NCBI GenBank assembly: GCA_950295325.1
Contig: OX485807.1
Span: forward strand, 6,824,501 to 6,888,500
DNA: 64,000 bases
Source of the DNA: Polytrichum commune
Lineage: Eukaryota > Streptophyta > Polytrichopsida > Polytrichales > Polytrichaceae
Direction: 5' to 3'
The notes beneath the pieces are model-generated. The model saw only the letters and a list, made by a program, of their open reading frames with translations. It ran no database searches and was not told where the DNA came from. Below are positions 25,954-37,680 of the stretch, piece by piece; the stretch's first letter is position 1, and each line of letters begins with the position of its first letter. The translations under genes and the position numbers were made by a program.

Positions 25954-28900
25954 TTATTCATCAGTAGTAGCACTAGACATGAAACTATCTTTTGCCTCGT
26001 CATCTATATATATTCGAGCACCTTTGCATTGCGAATTGATTTTGGAACTATAGCAAGATTCTTCATTTGGATCCGAACCTTCGAGATTCAACATTGCAAT
26101 TGCAACATTCTCGGCATATGATGGGAGACGCGGGCTACGGCTAGGACTTCGTAGGAATTGTCTATGTGCCCAAAACGGGAGACATGTCCTCTTTCCAATC
26201 GTATTCGTGAAATCAAATCGATGAAACATGTAAATAATGTGAAGAAATAAAAATGAACCAATGAATTGAATGAAACGAATGAATTGAATAAAAATTTATT
26301 GTATTAAAACTTACTCACACTCAAATTCAAGCATCTCCTCATCCGAAAGGTCATCATCTTCTTTTGTAAGATCTTGTATATTCTCCTTAGATGACCCTTC
26401 TTTCAAAACGTTTTCCAAAAGCGGTTTCAATATGTGCTCAAACATGTCATTATCACCCTCAAATGCAAGAAGATGTCTGCCACATGCGCGTGTTGCTAGG
26501 ATAGAAGCTCAAGTGGAACATGTCAAATCAACAACGCGTCCATTCGATGGTGTAAACAATTCAATAAGATCTTGAAAAAAACGCGGCGATTTTTGATATG
26601 GCCCCCTCCAAGGTCTTCCCGATTTTTTAAGAAACATGTTTTTTTCATCCACAAAATTGAAAAGCAAATTTTTGCTTTTCAATCCAGTGCCAAAAAAAGT
26701 GGAGTTTGATTGTCTCGCGGATTTTGTGGTAGTAAAATTCCTTACCAAGACATGAGCTATAAATGCCGGAGTCTACAAAAAAATGTAAATTATGTTAAAA
26801 CTATATACAATGCAAATAACACCAAAATAATTAAATAGAAACAATTGTGATGTGTTATACTTACGGTGTAGGTTGGAGACTCCGGATCCTTGAACACCAT
26901 GTACGAATTGAGGCAAATAAAAGTCCTAAGAACTTTCATGTTGCCGTTGTGTAAGGTTGAATTCAAAACCTTCTTGGTTTGCATATCGATAGCAAAAAAT
27001 ACTATGAGGACGCCATCATCAGACAAGATGAACTTGCACAAGGACATTGTTGCAACCATCCAGTTCTTGTCATATTTATTCCAAAGAGGAATTTTAGCAG
27101 GTCTATTGGAGAGGTTGAAGTCAAGACCGTCGGGAAATTGGAGAAAAACCAAGTCAACGGCAAAGGGAGTCGGACTTCCCATGACATGAAATTCGTGATT
27201 GTCATTGAACTGAAATACCACAACATATCACAATATAAGACACAAAATAAAACCCAAATGAAAGTAAGAACATTAGAGAAAATACCAAAACAATAATATT
27301 TACGTTTTCAATAAATTCCCGCCATTGGATCCACTCAGGAGGGCCTACATCCACCCCTTCAGACTTGTTCTTGACAGCAGTAGATCGAGCAAACGAGAGC
27401 GTGAGAAAGTTCTTCAGTATGAATAACTCTTTTATCAAAATATCCGTTGGCGCACGATGAATAGCGTCATAGGTGCTGGAGTAATGAAATTCCAATACAT
27501 CGCACCCAGACTTTGAACTTTCGCCTCCAAGTGGATTCTTATCCAAATCATTGGAAAGAACAAGCAATATTCATGTTGTGAAATTTCCGATTGACCTTGT
27601 ATTTTGGTTTCAGGAACATGTTTCTTCTTACGACGTTTTGTCTCTTTTGGTTCTGGCTCTCTAAGTTTAAGCTGCACAATTTGTGCTTACAAAATTGCAG
27701 TATCACGAGGATCCACATTTTTAGCATCATTTATCTGACGGATTGTCTTCTCACTTGACGGACATGCATCATTAGGACAATCAAGATACCAACCACAATC
27801 CTCATAGTGTGGGAGCGACCAATCCAAACAAATCTCAGTAGTGAACATGCATGAATCTCCTGCACCAGTGTCACGCCAATTTGGGAAAAAACGAGGTTCC
27901 CCTATAACGCATTTATGTGGAATCAAAACATATCGAAAATACCTACACACAAAAATATTGTAAGTCAAATATTCCATGACAATTTGACAAATGGAATAAA
28001 AAAAATCAAAAAAATAATAAGATTAGATTGTACTTGTATAATACACGTTTCATAGCAAGATCAATATTAGGTTGCTCATCCCAACCGTTGTGTTTTTTAA
28101 CTTTTCCGCTTTGGAATTCACGATAGAATATTGAATTGAAAGCCGCAAACTTCCAGGTTTGGATATACTCGGAGAGAGTAGGCAAATCTGCAGGCAACTG
28201 AAGAGGAGATGAAAGAATACTTTGAAGCTTTTCGATAGCCTTTTTTTCCAACTGTGCCCAATATGTAGACTTTGATAACCAATCATCAAGTGCAGAATTA
28301 GAGAGGGGCGATTTCGGGAAATGCAATGCATCTTTGTCAAATCTATTGCCATTCCAAAGCTTGAGCCATCCAACTTTGACTTCTGCATCCACATTACTGA
28401 CAGCAACACAATGAAGTTTCTCTTGTAGCATTTCAGGTACCGAAAATAAACCCCAATGGTGCTTAACTTATTCAAGAAAAGCAGAGGTAAGGTTGATGTC
28501 GGCAATCGCTAGTTGTTTCGTAAAACTAGAAGATAACATTGCACGTTTTTTGTTGACAGCTGCGGACATTGCTTTTGAAACTCCGTCTGATGTCCGTTCA
28601 AGAGGATGAGTTTCATTGTACTGGTTGAGAGCAATATCGCTAGCCTCAGCAAGTTCTTGCTGGAAAATCAAACAAAAGTCAATATTTATAAGTACATATA
28701 GATGTAATGTAAAATGAAGATGAATAAACATAAGACACATATTAGTAATGATAGAAGAACTTACACTGTACATGTAATCCAAAAAAATTGGTCGTGTCAA
28801 AGAATATCAAGTTTCGACGGACTTCTCTTCACATCGTTTATAACTCTTTGGATCCAATTGCTTTCTGAAGGAAGTCAAAGGCATGGTGCCAATACTTTGC

Positions 28901-29772
28901 ATCCGATATAAAGTATGCACCAAATTGGTGGATACGTGAGAATTTTCGGTTGACCTGAAAAAAACATTAAATTGATTAGATTCATGATGATATAATTTGG
29001 AAAAAAAAATATAAACTAGAAATAAGTGTAAAAAAATAGGTAAGAATATTACTTGTTGATGTCATGCATAGCAGTCAACAAATTTGGAATGTTGTCAGGC
29101 TCGGGCGCCAAAATGATAGAATCCACAAAGACATGACGTTCATAATCTTCGGTATATACGCGGTCAATATAATTTTTCCAAGCAAAAAATCTGTGATTTC
29201 CATCCCATATAAAAAACATCTTGTTCTTGTATGACGTCAATGACAAATCTGCATTCAATTGAGATTCAAACAGGGTATTGGCTTGAGCCCAATTTGGGCT
29301 CCAAGATGCGCGAACCTCATCATCCACGAATTGAAAGTTTCCCTTTGAATCGGTGGCCGATATATAAAACACACGGTCACCATCAAGATAACCATTGAAA
29401 AAATCAGCCTCCAAATTAGTAATGTCACCCTTCAAAGCAGGACGCACAATCGGCATAGGAACCATGCGACATAAGGGTACACGCAAGCGAGCATTAGGTC
29501 CAACACGGATTGAGGAAATTGTGGAAGTGGAATTGACCTTTCATTTGTTCATAAGCTCCTACACTTTCTCTTGATAAGTTCTACTGTCACCATCATTATC
29601 TTCATCCGAGTCAAAATCATCGAGGAATTCATTTATTTTTTTTCTTTTTCTTATTATGAAGATTTGACGATATGTCCTGATGATGATGAACTTGTTGAGA
29701 TGGACGATCTTGAGTTGAATGTATTGTGGAATCATCATCAATAGAAATAGGAGTCGTTCTCTCTAAATCCAT
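25954..29772 (-). pseudogene. Methylase-like element gene, copy 1 (decayed)
   Basis: Reading 29772 to 25954, exon-like blocks are 29772-29053, about 28960-28800, about 28667-28036, 27945-27300, 27220-26880, about 26745-26340 and 26125-25954. The N-terminal part is unfamiliar; it includes WDGNHRFFAWKNYIDRVYTED. A middle block has HYEDCGWYLDC. The C-terminal half looks like a beta-class N4/N6 DNA methylase: VDLVFLQFPDGLDF stands where DPPY is expected, then LCKFILSDDGVLIVF, a WRGPYQKS block, a motif-I-like GRVVDLTCST region and LLAFEGD, with an acidic tail. DPPY is missing. In-frame stops near 29565, 29545, 28470 and 26510 and frameshifts near 29640 and 27560 show that it is dead. The methylase assignment is inference from motif order. 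Copies 2 and 3 share the architecture. Confidence 0.6.
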
Positions 29773-29994
29773 TGATTGGTCCTAAAACAAATGAAATAAG
29801 TTTCATAAATATTTCAAAACTAGTAGCAACACATTAGCAATAACACTACAAAAACAACAGTAATAGCAACAACAATAACAACAGAATACCACGACCACAG
29901 GGAAGAATGACAAAAATTATTCTAGACACTGCCATTTGCACCTTCAAATATTGTACGATTATGGTGGCCACTCACCCCAAAACTACAAGGGCAG

Positions 29995-30280
29995 ATCCTG
30001 TGCGTTAACGCACAGGGTCTGTGTGTCCAACTACAGGTCTACCAAAGTTAGGTGCGAGGTTTGGGTCGAACGACCCAAACTGTCCATGCAAAAAGTTTGG
30101 ATCGAGCGACCCAAACTATGCTCACAGTTTGGGTCGAGCGACCCAAACCACGCTCATAGTTTGGGTCGAACGACCCAAACTAGGCAGACAGTTTGGGTCG
30201 AACGACCCAAACCACACTCATAGTTTGGGTCAAACGACCCAAACCACACTCATAGTTTGGGTCAAACGACCCAAACTGTC
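29995..30280. repeat. Array of GTTTGGGTCG-type palindromes
   Basis: About six copies of a 22-bp palindrome (GTTTGGGTCG, two bases, then CGACCCAAAC) repeat every 36-40 bp from about 30058 to 30277. The centre varies (AA, AG or CAAA forms). The copies are separated by short related spacers such as 'tatgctcaca' and 'cacactcata'. The same palindrome forms a second array at 33043-33265. Confidence 0.85.
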
Positions 30281-30499
30281 CGTAATTTACGCCTGATTAT
30301 GCGCAATTACCCAGTCATCACGAAAGCGCAAACAAACCTTGTACTGCACCTGTAGATGAGAAAGCTTGCAGCGACGAGCTCAGGTCCGACAGATGAGAGA
30401 AAAAAGACTGAATGCTTTGGAGGTGTGGCAATTTATACTACTCGTCCCTGTAGCCATATTTAGCGTGGCTCTTCGTGGCCCCGCATAGCCGCTAGAAAG

Positions 30500-31140
30500 T
30501 TGCTAGCGTAGACCCTGTGCGATAACGCACAGGGTCTGCGCTGGCAACTTTCTAGCCACTGTGCGTTAGCGCATACACCATGTGCGTTAACGTACAGGGC
30601 CGAGACATGAATTTGAAAAAAAATCATTTGGCAACTTTTGGCCTTCCTAAGTTGCTCTTACAAACCTTATGCGTTAACACACAGGGTTTACCTCCCAACT
30701 TTGGCTTTCCTAAGTTGGGAGGTAAAACCCTGTGTGTTAACGCACAGGGTTTCTCCTCCCAACTTTGGCCTTCCTAAGTTGCACTTACAAACCCTGTGCG
30801 TTAACGCACAAGGTTTCTCCTTCCAACTTTTTGCGTCCTAAGTTGCTCTTACAAACCCTGTGCGTTAACGCACAGGGTTTCTCCTCCCAACTTTTGGCCT
30901 TCCTAAGTTGGTATTACAAACCCTGTGCGTTAACGCTTAGGATTTTAGCTCCCAAATTTTGGCCTCCCTAAGTTGCTCTGATAAACCCTGTGCGTTAACG
31001 TACAGGGTTTTACCTCCCAACTTCTCGCCTCCTAAGTTGCTCTTATAAACCCAGTGCGTTCTCCTCCTGACTTCTAGCCTTCCTAAATTTCTGTTATATA
31101 CCATGTGTTGCTCTACATTAACGTATAGGGTTTCTCCTCT
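30500..31140. repeat. Array of TGTGCGTTAACGCACA palindromes, 63-65 bp spacing
   Basis: A 20-28 bp palindrome centred on GTTAAC, flanked by AAACCC on the left and GGGTTT on the right, recurs about every 64 bp (near 30662, 30725, 30789, 30854, 30918, 30983, with diverged copies on both sides and one at about 29997). The spacers are also repeated ('ctcccaactttggccttcctaagttg'-like). Copies decay towards 31140. This lies between the head of the minus-strand methylase-like copy 1 and the start of the plus-strand SWIM gene. Confidence 0.85.
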
Positions 31141-32927
31141 CCAATTTATAACCTCTATAAATTGCTACTATATGACATGTGAATGAACGTACAAGGTTCT
31201 CCGTCCTAACTTACAACGTATGCACTATCAAATTATGTGAACGTTGAACTGAGTTACCTTTTTGTTTGTCGTCTTCTTTGAACACGTCTTCAATTCGGAC
31301 TCTGATATACGATCGTCTTCATCTTCTTTATTCTTTGCACCTTAATCATCCTCCATCGCATCAAAATCCAGTGTCTTCAAAGTCCGATCTTGCATCCATT
31401 GATTTTGACAGTATAGATGTTCGTGAAGTCAAGTACTTACCATCTTCTTTTAATGGTGATGTTTTGTTTCTCTTGCCTCCTGTGGGACTTTAAGCTCCAA
31501 GTACGTATGGTCGCTCAATGGACGGCATGGACAAGATGTGCGACGGTTACCCTTGGTGTATCACCAAAACCACGAATATCCAAAATGATTTTGGACTGTC
31601 CTTCCGGCGCTCTACTTGTGCTGGTCATCTCCAATGTCATAATGACTACTGTGATTACATGAATCACAATGGGGGCCTCCGGAACAACACTGAATGGGCC
31701 GGTTCAACTCCTATCCCATTTGTTGTGGGTGTTGTTCCCCCTACTAAGTCCACTGTCGAGTGCAAGGTATGTCGTTCCACACCTGTGTGCATTGCTTTGT
31801 GTAATGCTCGAATTATATACATCCACTCCACATCTGTTGGAATGTCCAGGGCTTGCATTCATCTTGGTGTACATGATCACCCTGTGGCCAATGGCACATG
31901 CCGTGAATCATTGGACATGGCATACCAATGCGTTGCAAATGAAATATTGAAAACACCCACAGCAAAAAATTTAGCCATAGTTATGGCGGCAAGCAAACAA
32001 TTCTTGGCCGATTACCTTCTCAAATCTCCCGCAAATGTCGAAGGCCATCACTTGGTTGGTTCATCCCTAGAGGTCGTCATGGACAAATTCAGCACTCTTG
32101 CGTCTCCAAATTGTCGTAACTTTGTATCTGGATCAAAGCGTTTTTTGCGTAATGGAATGGGAACTATGGATAGTATTATGGCGCTCAAAGACCACTCTGC
32201 TTTCAAATTCATCCATGGTAGTCGGTTCCCAGGGCAGTGAAAGGACAAAGTGTTTGTTTTCAAGATGTCTGTAGACCTTCCAAGTAGTGGTGTGGAGCTT
32301 GTGAAGAGGATGCAAGTCGGTGGGGATATGGAGAATTCATGGATTATGTTTGACCATGTCAAACGTTTGAAGGACTGGACGACCATGGCTTGCCATGTGT
32401 ACGACAGTCGATACTGTAAAGTGTTGACTATTGCGTGTTGTGACATACAATCTGAAGATGGTGCAGCACGAATTCTCTTTTGGGAAAATTTGAATGCTGT
32501 CATGGCAGAAAATGGTGTACCAAACGTAAACTTCAAAGGGTTTATGGCTGATAGTGCTCAAGCTAAGTAGAATGCGGTGAGGGCGATTTACGGGGATGGT
32601 GATCCAAGTCTACCCATGGTTGCACGTGAGCGTACATGTCTTTTCCATTGGTCCGCAAGCTTGGATAAGGTGACCCAAAAGTATATCAAACCATCCTTGC
32701 AATTTCAACACAAACAAATATGCAAGGATTACAAAGATGCGAAAACAATGGACGACGCTGAGACCAAGTACCATGTGATTCGTTCTTGGTGGTTGTCATC
32801 TGGAGCTGCCTCCGAAGAAGGCATCCTTGCCTTTCTGAGTGGTTGGGATTTTGGCACTTTCGTTACAGACAATGGGTTGGCCATATGCTACTTGTAAGTA
32901 CATATCAAACTTCATTATTCAATGTAA

Positions 32928-33386
32928 TATATCTTATGTTTTTCTTATCTTTGTCTTTCTGTGTTGTTCATAGGATATGACAATAGAAGAGCGTGCGGGA
33001 ATGCCAACATGCAACCTTGCAGAGACTGTACACAACAAACAACAAATAGTTTAGGTCGTTCGACGCAAACCTTGTATGCAGTTTGGGTCGTTCGACCCAA
33101 ATCTTCTAGGCAGTTTGGGTCGTTCGACCCAAACGTGGCAACCATTTTGGATCGAACGACCCAAACTACGCAAACAGTTTCGGTCGTTCGACCCAAACCT
33201 TGTAGGCAGTTTGGGTCGTTCGACCCAAACGTGGCAGCCATTTTGGGTCGAACGACCCAAACCTAGATATATAATCTATCTTATGTTTGTCTTATCCTTG
33301 TATTTGTGTGTTGGTCATAGGATATGACAATAAAAGAGCGTGCGGAAATGCCAACATGCAACCTTGCAGAGACTGTACACAACAAA
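32928..33386 (+). repeat. Duplicated intron end and exon start flanking a palindrome block
   Basis: About 32928-33037 and 33270-33386 are near-identical copies of the intron's 3' end (...ttcatag) and the first ~70 bp of the next exon (GATATGACAATA...). Between them lies the palindrome array 33043-33265. The second copy is the one that continues into the coding exon. Confidence 0.85.
33043..33265. repeat. Second GTTTGGGTCG palindrome array
   Basis: About six copies of the same 22-bp palindrome as at 29995-30280, here mostly with TT at the centre, are spaced about 36-40 bp apart. They sit inside the intron region of the SWIM gene and are flanked by the local duplication. Confidence 0.85.
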
Positions 33387-34667
33387 TGGCTCCAACAGTC
33401 CGGCAACAAGATGACTTGTTTATATGAAGCTACAGTGGACGACATGATCCGTGCCTTCATGCAAATTGCAAATTACCGGACATGGTTGAAAGGGGGGTCT
33501 GATGGTAAAGGTCCTGATTCGGCATCCTTGAAACTCAAAGCGGCTGCCAGGTGTGGAGATCCAAAAATGTTGGCCGATGCCATGAAGTCTTATCCAGGGG
33601 CAGAAGACGTCAATACTAGAGATTGTGCATTGGAAGGGTCAGAGCTCTTTGGTTCCACCAAACGCAAACTCAACCTACCACCGGGTGCTGATTGTGACTC
33701 TCATCGACCCGACAAAGTAAACTATTCCATTCCTCGTCCGAACACCCGAGCAACTCGTCAACGCATAGAGGAATCGTTGAGTTCTGCAATTCATGGTGTG
33801 GCTCATACTACATCCGTGTTATAGACAGATTGTCTTGCTTCCAAGTGGCACATTGCAAGATTACCACCCAACTCAGCCAAACGATGTTGGGCACTGCAGG
33901 CCATGACAGGGACTATGTGCAATGCCAAAGTCGGGACTGGGAAACATGGCACACCTGCTCCAACATACAAAGGGCTCAGGAAGGAATTTCGCTCTCCCAA
34001 CAATGTGGAGTATGAATTTTGGTTTTGCCCTGACGACATCAAACGTTGTGTGAGTGGTAGTAAGAAGAAATATGTGTTGGACTGGCCTATAGTACCCAAC
34101 ACGTGGCCAGTGAAGATAGGTACCAATCTATCGCGAGAGGAGGTTTTGGCACTTAAAGATGTTGGATTTCAACTACAGCAGAGGGAGGCATTGTCCCCTC
34201 GTCGTAGGCTTTCAACAATCGCAACTCTCCCCATCCCTCGCTCGTATTTTTCTATGCCATCAAACCCGGACGCCCACCCTACATTCAGGTTTGGGAAGAC
34301 AGTGCGTCGTAATCCAACAGCACCGCTAGCGGATCACAAAAACAAATGGGAGAGCGCCGGACTCATGGAGGGTTACTATATGGTTGGGGTCACTACCATT
34401 CCATATCCAGGCTTTGGAGTGATAATTAACATTATCTCCAAGCATGATATCACATATCATGTCACAATTGGCGACATCCCGCATTGCACATGCCCGGATT
34501 TCACGAAAATGTCCTCTCATGCATTGGGAAAGAAAGGAAAATGGGTGTATTGTAAACATCTTTATTATGTGTTTAGATTTTTGTGCAAAGTGGATTACGA
34601 GAGTGACAAGTTCATTCATGCACCTACATATACCTATAACGAGGTCATGCGACTAGGGGAAAGTTAG

Positions 34668-36032
34668 TATGCGACCGGAGAGCGGAGAATTCAATTTGAG
34701 ACATGAATTGAGAGGAAAAATGTACCTATAACCGCGGGAATGAATGAAAAACATCTAACTATTTTTAGAAAATTTTAAGGGTTAGGTAGTCTATTACCGT
34801 GGAAATAGGCCAACATTTCCCCATTCATAACATTTATACATTTTTGAAACATAGAAATATTTCAATAAAATACAACATTAGGGCTTACATCAGTATGATG
34901 TCACCAAGTCAATATCCAAACATGTGTACTATAGTACATATTACTGTAAATTAAAAACATGTACTATTTGAAGTAAACACGAATGAGGTCTCTTAATAAA
35001 ATTTCTCCACATACAGTACACCCTCTATAAGTGTTACAACTATAAGTGTTCACCCTTTCTAAATGTTAACTGTCTTCTACACCCCATATATTGCACAGTA
35101 TAACTGTTAAACGTGTTAACTGATAACAAAATGGTACTCCCTTCTTTGTAAATTTGACTCTATAAATGTTAACGAATGAAAAACAACCACAATATGCATG
35201 ATAAAAACTACACATCCAATTACATTCCTCTCTCTCTAGCCTGTGATTTGAAAACTTGATATTGAACAAAGTTTTGATTGAGTTTGCAATATTGTGAATG
35301 GTATTCTATCACAAGGACTCTTCACAATTCCTTATATTTATCAAAGTTAAGATTTGTATATTGCTCAAAATACTAATTTTATAATTGTTAACTGTTAACA
35401 CCTTTATAAATGTTAACTCTGATCCACTCCTGAGGTTAACAGTATACGATTTAGAAAGATCTGTTGTCAAGTATCGGACTTGTTATTGAAGGGGGTCAGA
35501 TAGATGATAAATCCCATTCGCGAATGAGAACATGTATCACATATTCTCCTACCGACGAGTCTGCAAATCAAACTAAACACCTAGCCTACCCACACAAACA
35601 CAAATACAGCCTTATGACCAATAAACTGAATTCAAAAAAATCATTCCAGGGGAGTACCTGGAACGGCACCCCCTTAATTATAGGTTGCCCTTCATGTATA
35701 ATCTGCCACCCTAACCTGCCTAAGGGCCACTAAATCATAAGCCCAGAAATCAAATTATACACATAGCCTAACTAAACATACACAAATTCAGCCTTATGAC
35801 CAATGTGCAGATATCTAAGGTACCACCTGGATTAGCAAACACTGGCAGTGTACTTTACCGATTTCTCAACTACAATTTGAGTTGTATAGTATGATTCTAT
35901 TCAAAGTTGTGTTTGTAGAAATTGTTTTGGGTTGTACTTAATGATCATGTGTCAACATCTATACACTACAAGATTCAAATACAAAGGATTCCAGGAATAC
36001 AAATCCAATACAAATCCAATACAAAATGGAGG
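34668..36032. other. Intergenic between convergent SWIM and methylase-like ends
   Basis: No ORF of note. It holds the second MITE copy (35012-35446). The stretch separates the 3' end of the + strand SWIM gene from the 3' end of the - strand methylase-like copy 2. Confidence 0.5.
35012..35446. mobile_element. Diverged, inverted copy of the 3001-3573 MITE, one end truncated
   Basis: The left end has TACAGT...CCCTCTATAA. The interior is the reverse complement of parts of 3010-3470, including the 'actcccttctttgtaaatttgac' and 'gatccactcct' type blocks. The right terminal repeat is missing beyond 'ggttaaca', so the copy is about 435 bp and cannot be mobile. Confidence 0.75.
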
Positions 36033-36909
36033 TCAGGGAATAAACTCATCCTCACTCTCCGAAGCACTCTGATCTATGAATCTGAGTACTCTAGGATCGT
36101 ATCCCTCACGTGGGCTAGAAGAAGCACTAGAACTATGAGAGGAGTATTTGGCATAAGCTACTGCCATATCCTCTGCATAACAAGGAAGACGCATGCTAGA
36201 ATTAGGAGACGAGCAGTAGTCTACGAAACGTCGGCCTTCAACCATCAAACTGCACCAACAAATGGCAACATACGATTGTTAGAAACCTTCAAATGAAATG
36301 CAACATATTCAAAAAACAAGTTTAAGAAGACAAAAGACTTACTCACATAGATTAACTGCACCCTGTTGCGGGAGGGTATCATCTTCGTCATCAAGGACTA
36401 CAAACTGGGATGGATCAACCCCCTGACACTGTGACGCAATGACCTGAAGTGGCTGAAGGAGTTCTTCGTACAATTCCTTGTCTCCTTCAAGTGCCACTAT
36501 TGCTCTGTTACTAGATTGTGCAGCAAGAACCGAGGCACCTACGAAAACCCAAACAAATGAATTAGACGCAGGTAATTGAAATGGCTAAACATTATGACAT
36601 GTTGGAATTGAACAAAATACTCATACCAGTTCCAGCACTGAGGTCACAAATAATCCCCCCTGGAGGGCTAAGGCCACTGATAAGAAGTTGAAGCAGGGAT
36701 ACTACCTTCTCTTTTGGGCCCCTCCAAAACTTGTCACCGTCGTTGCGTTTGAGTGCAGTATCAGCGGTGACAATGTTGAAAAGGACGTCATCACGTGCAA
36801 GGTCAACATCTTCAAATTCATCACTCGAAGAAATGACAAGCTCCTTCGGTTGCCTAACCAAAGGTGTGGAAAAAGAACGAACCAGCACGATCACTTTGAA
36901 TTTCAGAGT
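36033..36909 (-). pseudogene. Methylase-like element gene, copy 2 (5'-truncated, last three exons)
   Basis: Exon 36909 to about 36629 starts after a CAG acceptor (TLKFKVIVLVRS) and has KFWRGPKEKVV followed by GGIICDLSAGTG, which resembles S-adenosylmethionine-binding motif I of N4/N6 methylases. The next exon, about 36540-36350, gives ASVLAAQSSNRAIVALEGDKE. The last exon (about 36248-36033) has RLPCYAEDMAVAYAKY and an acidic tail ending EDEFIP. These exons have no stops and join in phase, unlike copies 1 and 3. All upstream exons, including the DPPY-equivalent region, are absent. It may be a fragment that still reads well, or part of a functional relative elsewhere. Confidence 0.55.
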
Positions 36910-37062
36910 CTGGACATCAACAGTAGGCCCCAAATTGTTAGAACTCTGATTCAAGTCATAAAGGATAAAGAACTTAAAGAGAGGATTAAATGCCAAAATT
37001 ACTAACCCGCTTAGAGTTATGGACAGGGTGAGTGAGGTGGAGAGAATTCACGATGGTCCATT

Positions 37063-37136
37063 CTCGCATACAAGTCACGCTCCATGCGACTACTTGAACT
37101 TGCTGGTATTGTAGAGTGTGAGTAGTATTGCAAATG
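37063..37136 (+). pseudogene. Fragment of the SWIM-gene 3' end (copy a)
   Basis: It matches the last codons of the SWIM transposase gene (the YNEVMRLLELAG-type end), followed by similar 3' flank ('atgacatgttttggtttggattttta'). A near copy lies at 37607-37680, so the 3' end of the SWIM gene is duplicated in tandem about 545 bp apart. Confidence 0.6.
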
Positions 37137-37324
37137 GTCTATTAAGTACCATATATTTGAATGTCAAAATATGACATGTTTTGGTTTGGATTTTTATAAT
37201 AAAAATCAGCAATGGGCTGGAAGTATTTCAAATGATTCAGTACGACCCAACCGTGAGCGGTTTGATTGATTGACATGGATAAATAATAACAAGTTTCTAA
37301 AAATAAAAAATAATTGAGAAGATT

Positions 37325-37500
37325 CTACGCACATCCGCGTAGTAACGTCTTCTTGGTATCCGCCTATAGATTATTCCTACTTTATCACTAGCTCAATTTG
37401 GGATAGCACCAGTCAATGTAACCAACCGGATTCAAACCCGGGTTGATACAGACCTAATACCAGTCTCTTACACAACTCGCATCCACAGGCGGATGTCTCA
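37325..37500 (-). mobile_element. Possible tRNA-derived SINE or tRNA-like remnant
   Basis: On the - strand, GGTTTGAATCC (complement of 37428-37438) matches the Pol III B box with one change. About 40 bases upstream there is 'gttgtgtaagagactgg', a possible A box. It lies between the two SWIM 3' fragments. Ends and tail are not clear, so this is only a candidate. Confidence 0.3.
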
Positions 37501-37606
37501 AAACCTAGTAGTTACCTACATATTGACTATTTCTAATATCTAATTTCCTTTCATTTGTAGATTCTGGGCCTTAACTCAACCCGTGAGCAGTTTGAGTGGC
37601 TCACAA

Positions 37607-37680
37607 TTATGGCACCTACATGTACGTATAATGAGGTTATGCACCTACTTGAACTTGCTGGTGTTGTGGAATGTGAGTAG
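37607..37680 (+). pseudogene. Fragment of the SWIM-gene 3' end (copy b)
   Basis: An in-frame reading gives PTCTYNEVMHLLELAGVVE and a TAG at 37678-37680. This corresponds to the end of the SWIM gene at 34625-34667, whose own tail differs (RLGES), so this copy may keep the original C-terminus. Confidence 0.65.

Larger units (their letters stand above)
31275..34667 (+). pseudogene. SWIM zinc-finger MULE-like transposase gene, disabled
   Basis: A single reading frame can be followed from about 31275 to 34667, with an intron from 32894 to 33320. Features in order are a Cys-rich N-terminal region (CAGHLQCHNDYCDYM, CKVCRSTPVC), the block CIHLGVHDHPVANGTCRESL, a transposase core with DSRYCKVLTIACCD and FKGFMADSAQAK that would hold the first acidic residues, then CLFHWSASLD and CNLAETVHNKW. 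A C-terminal SWIM finger follows (CTCPDF ... CKH, about 34487-34560). In-frame stops lie at 31491 (TAA), 32238 (TGA), 32568 (TAG) and 33822 (TAG), with a frameshift near 32830, so this copy is not functional. MULE assignment rests on SWIM plus the core layout; another superfamily with SWIM cannot be excluded. Confidence 0.75.

Noticed and set aside
30580-30971. Overlapping ORFs with repeated LQTLCVNAQGFSSQL-like peptide
   Set aside because: They are translations of the 64-bp palindromic tandem repeat, in shifting frames, with no sign of a gene.
30500-31140. CRISPR-like array (palindromic repeats at constant spacing)
   Set aside because: The spacers are themselves repeated, repeats are full palindromes, and the window is a plant nuclear genome without cas genes.
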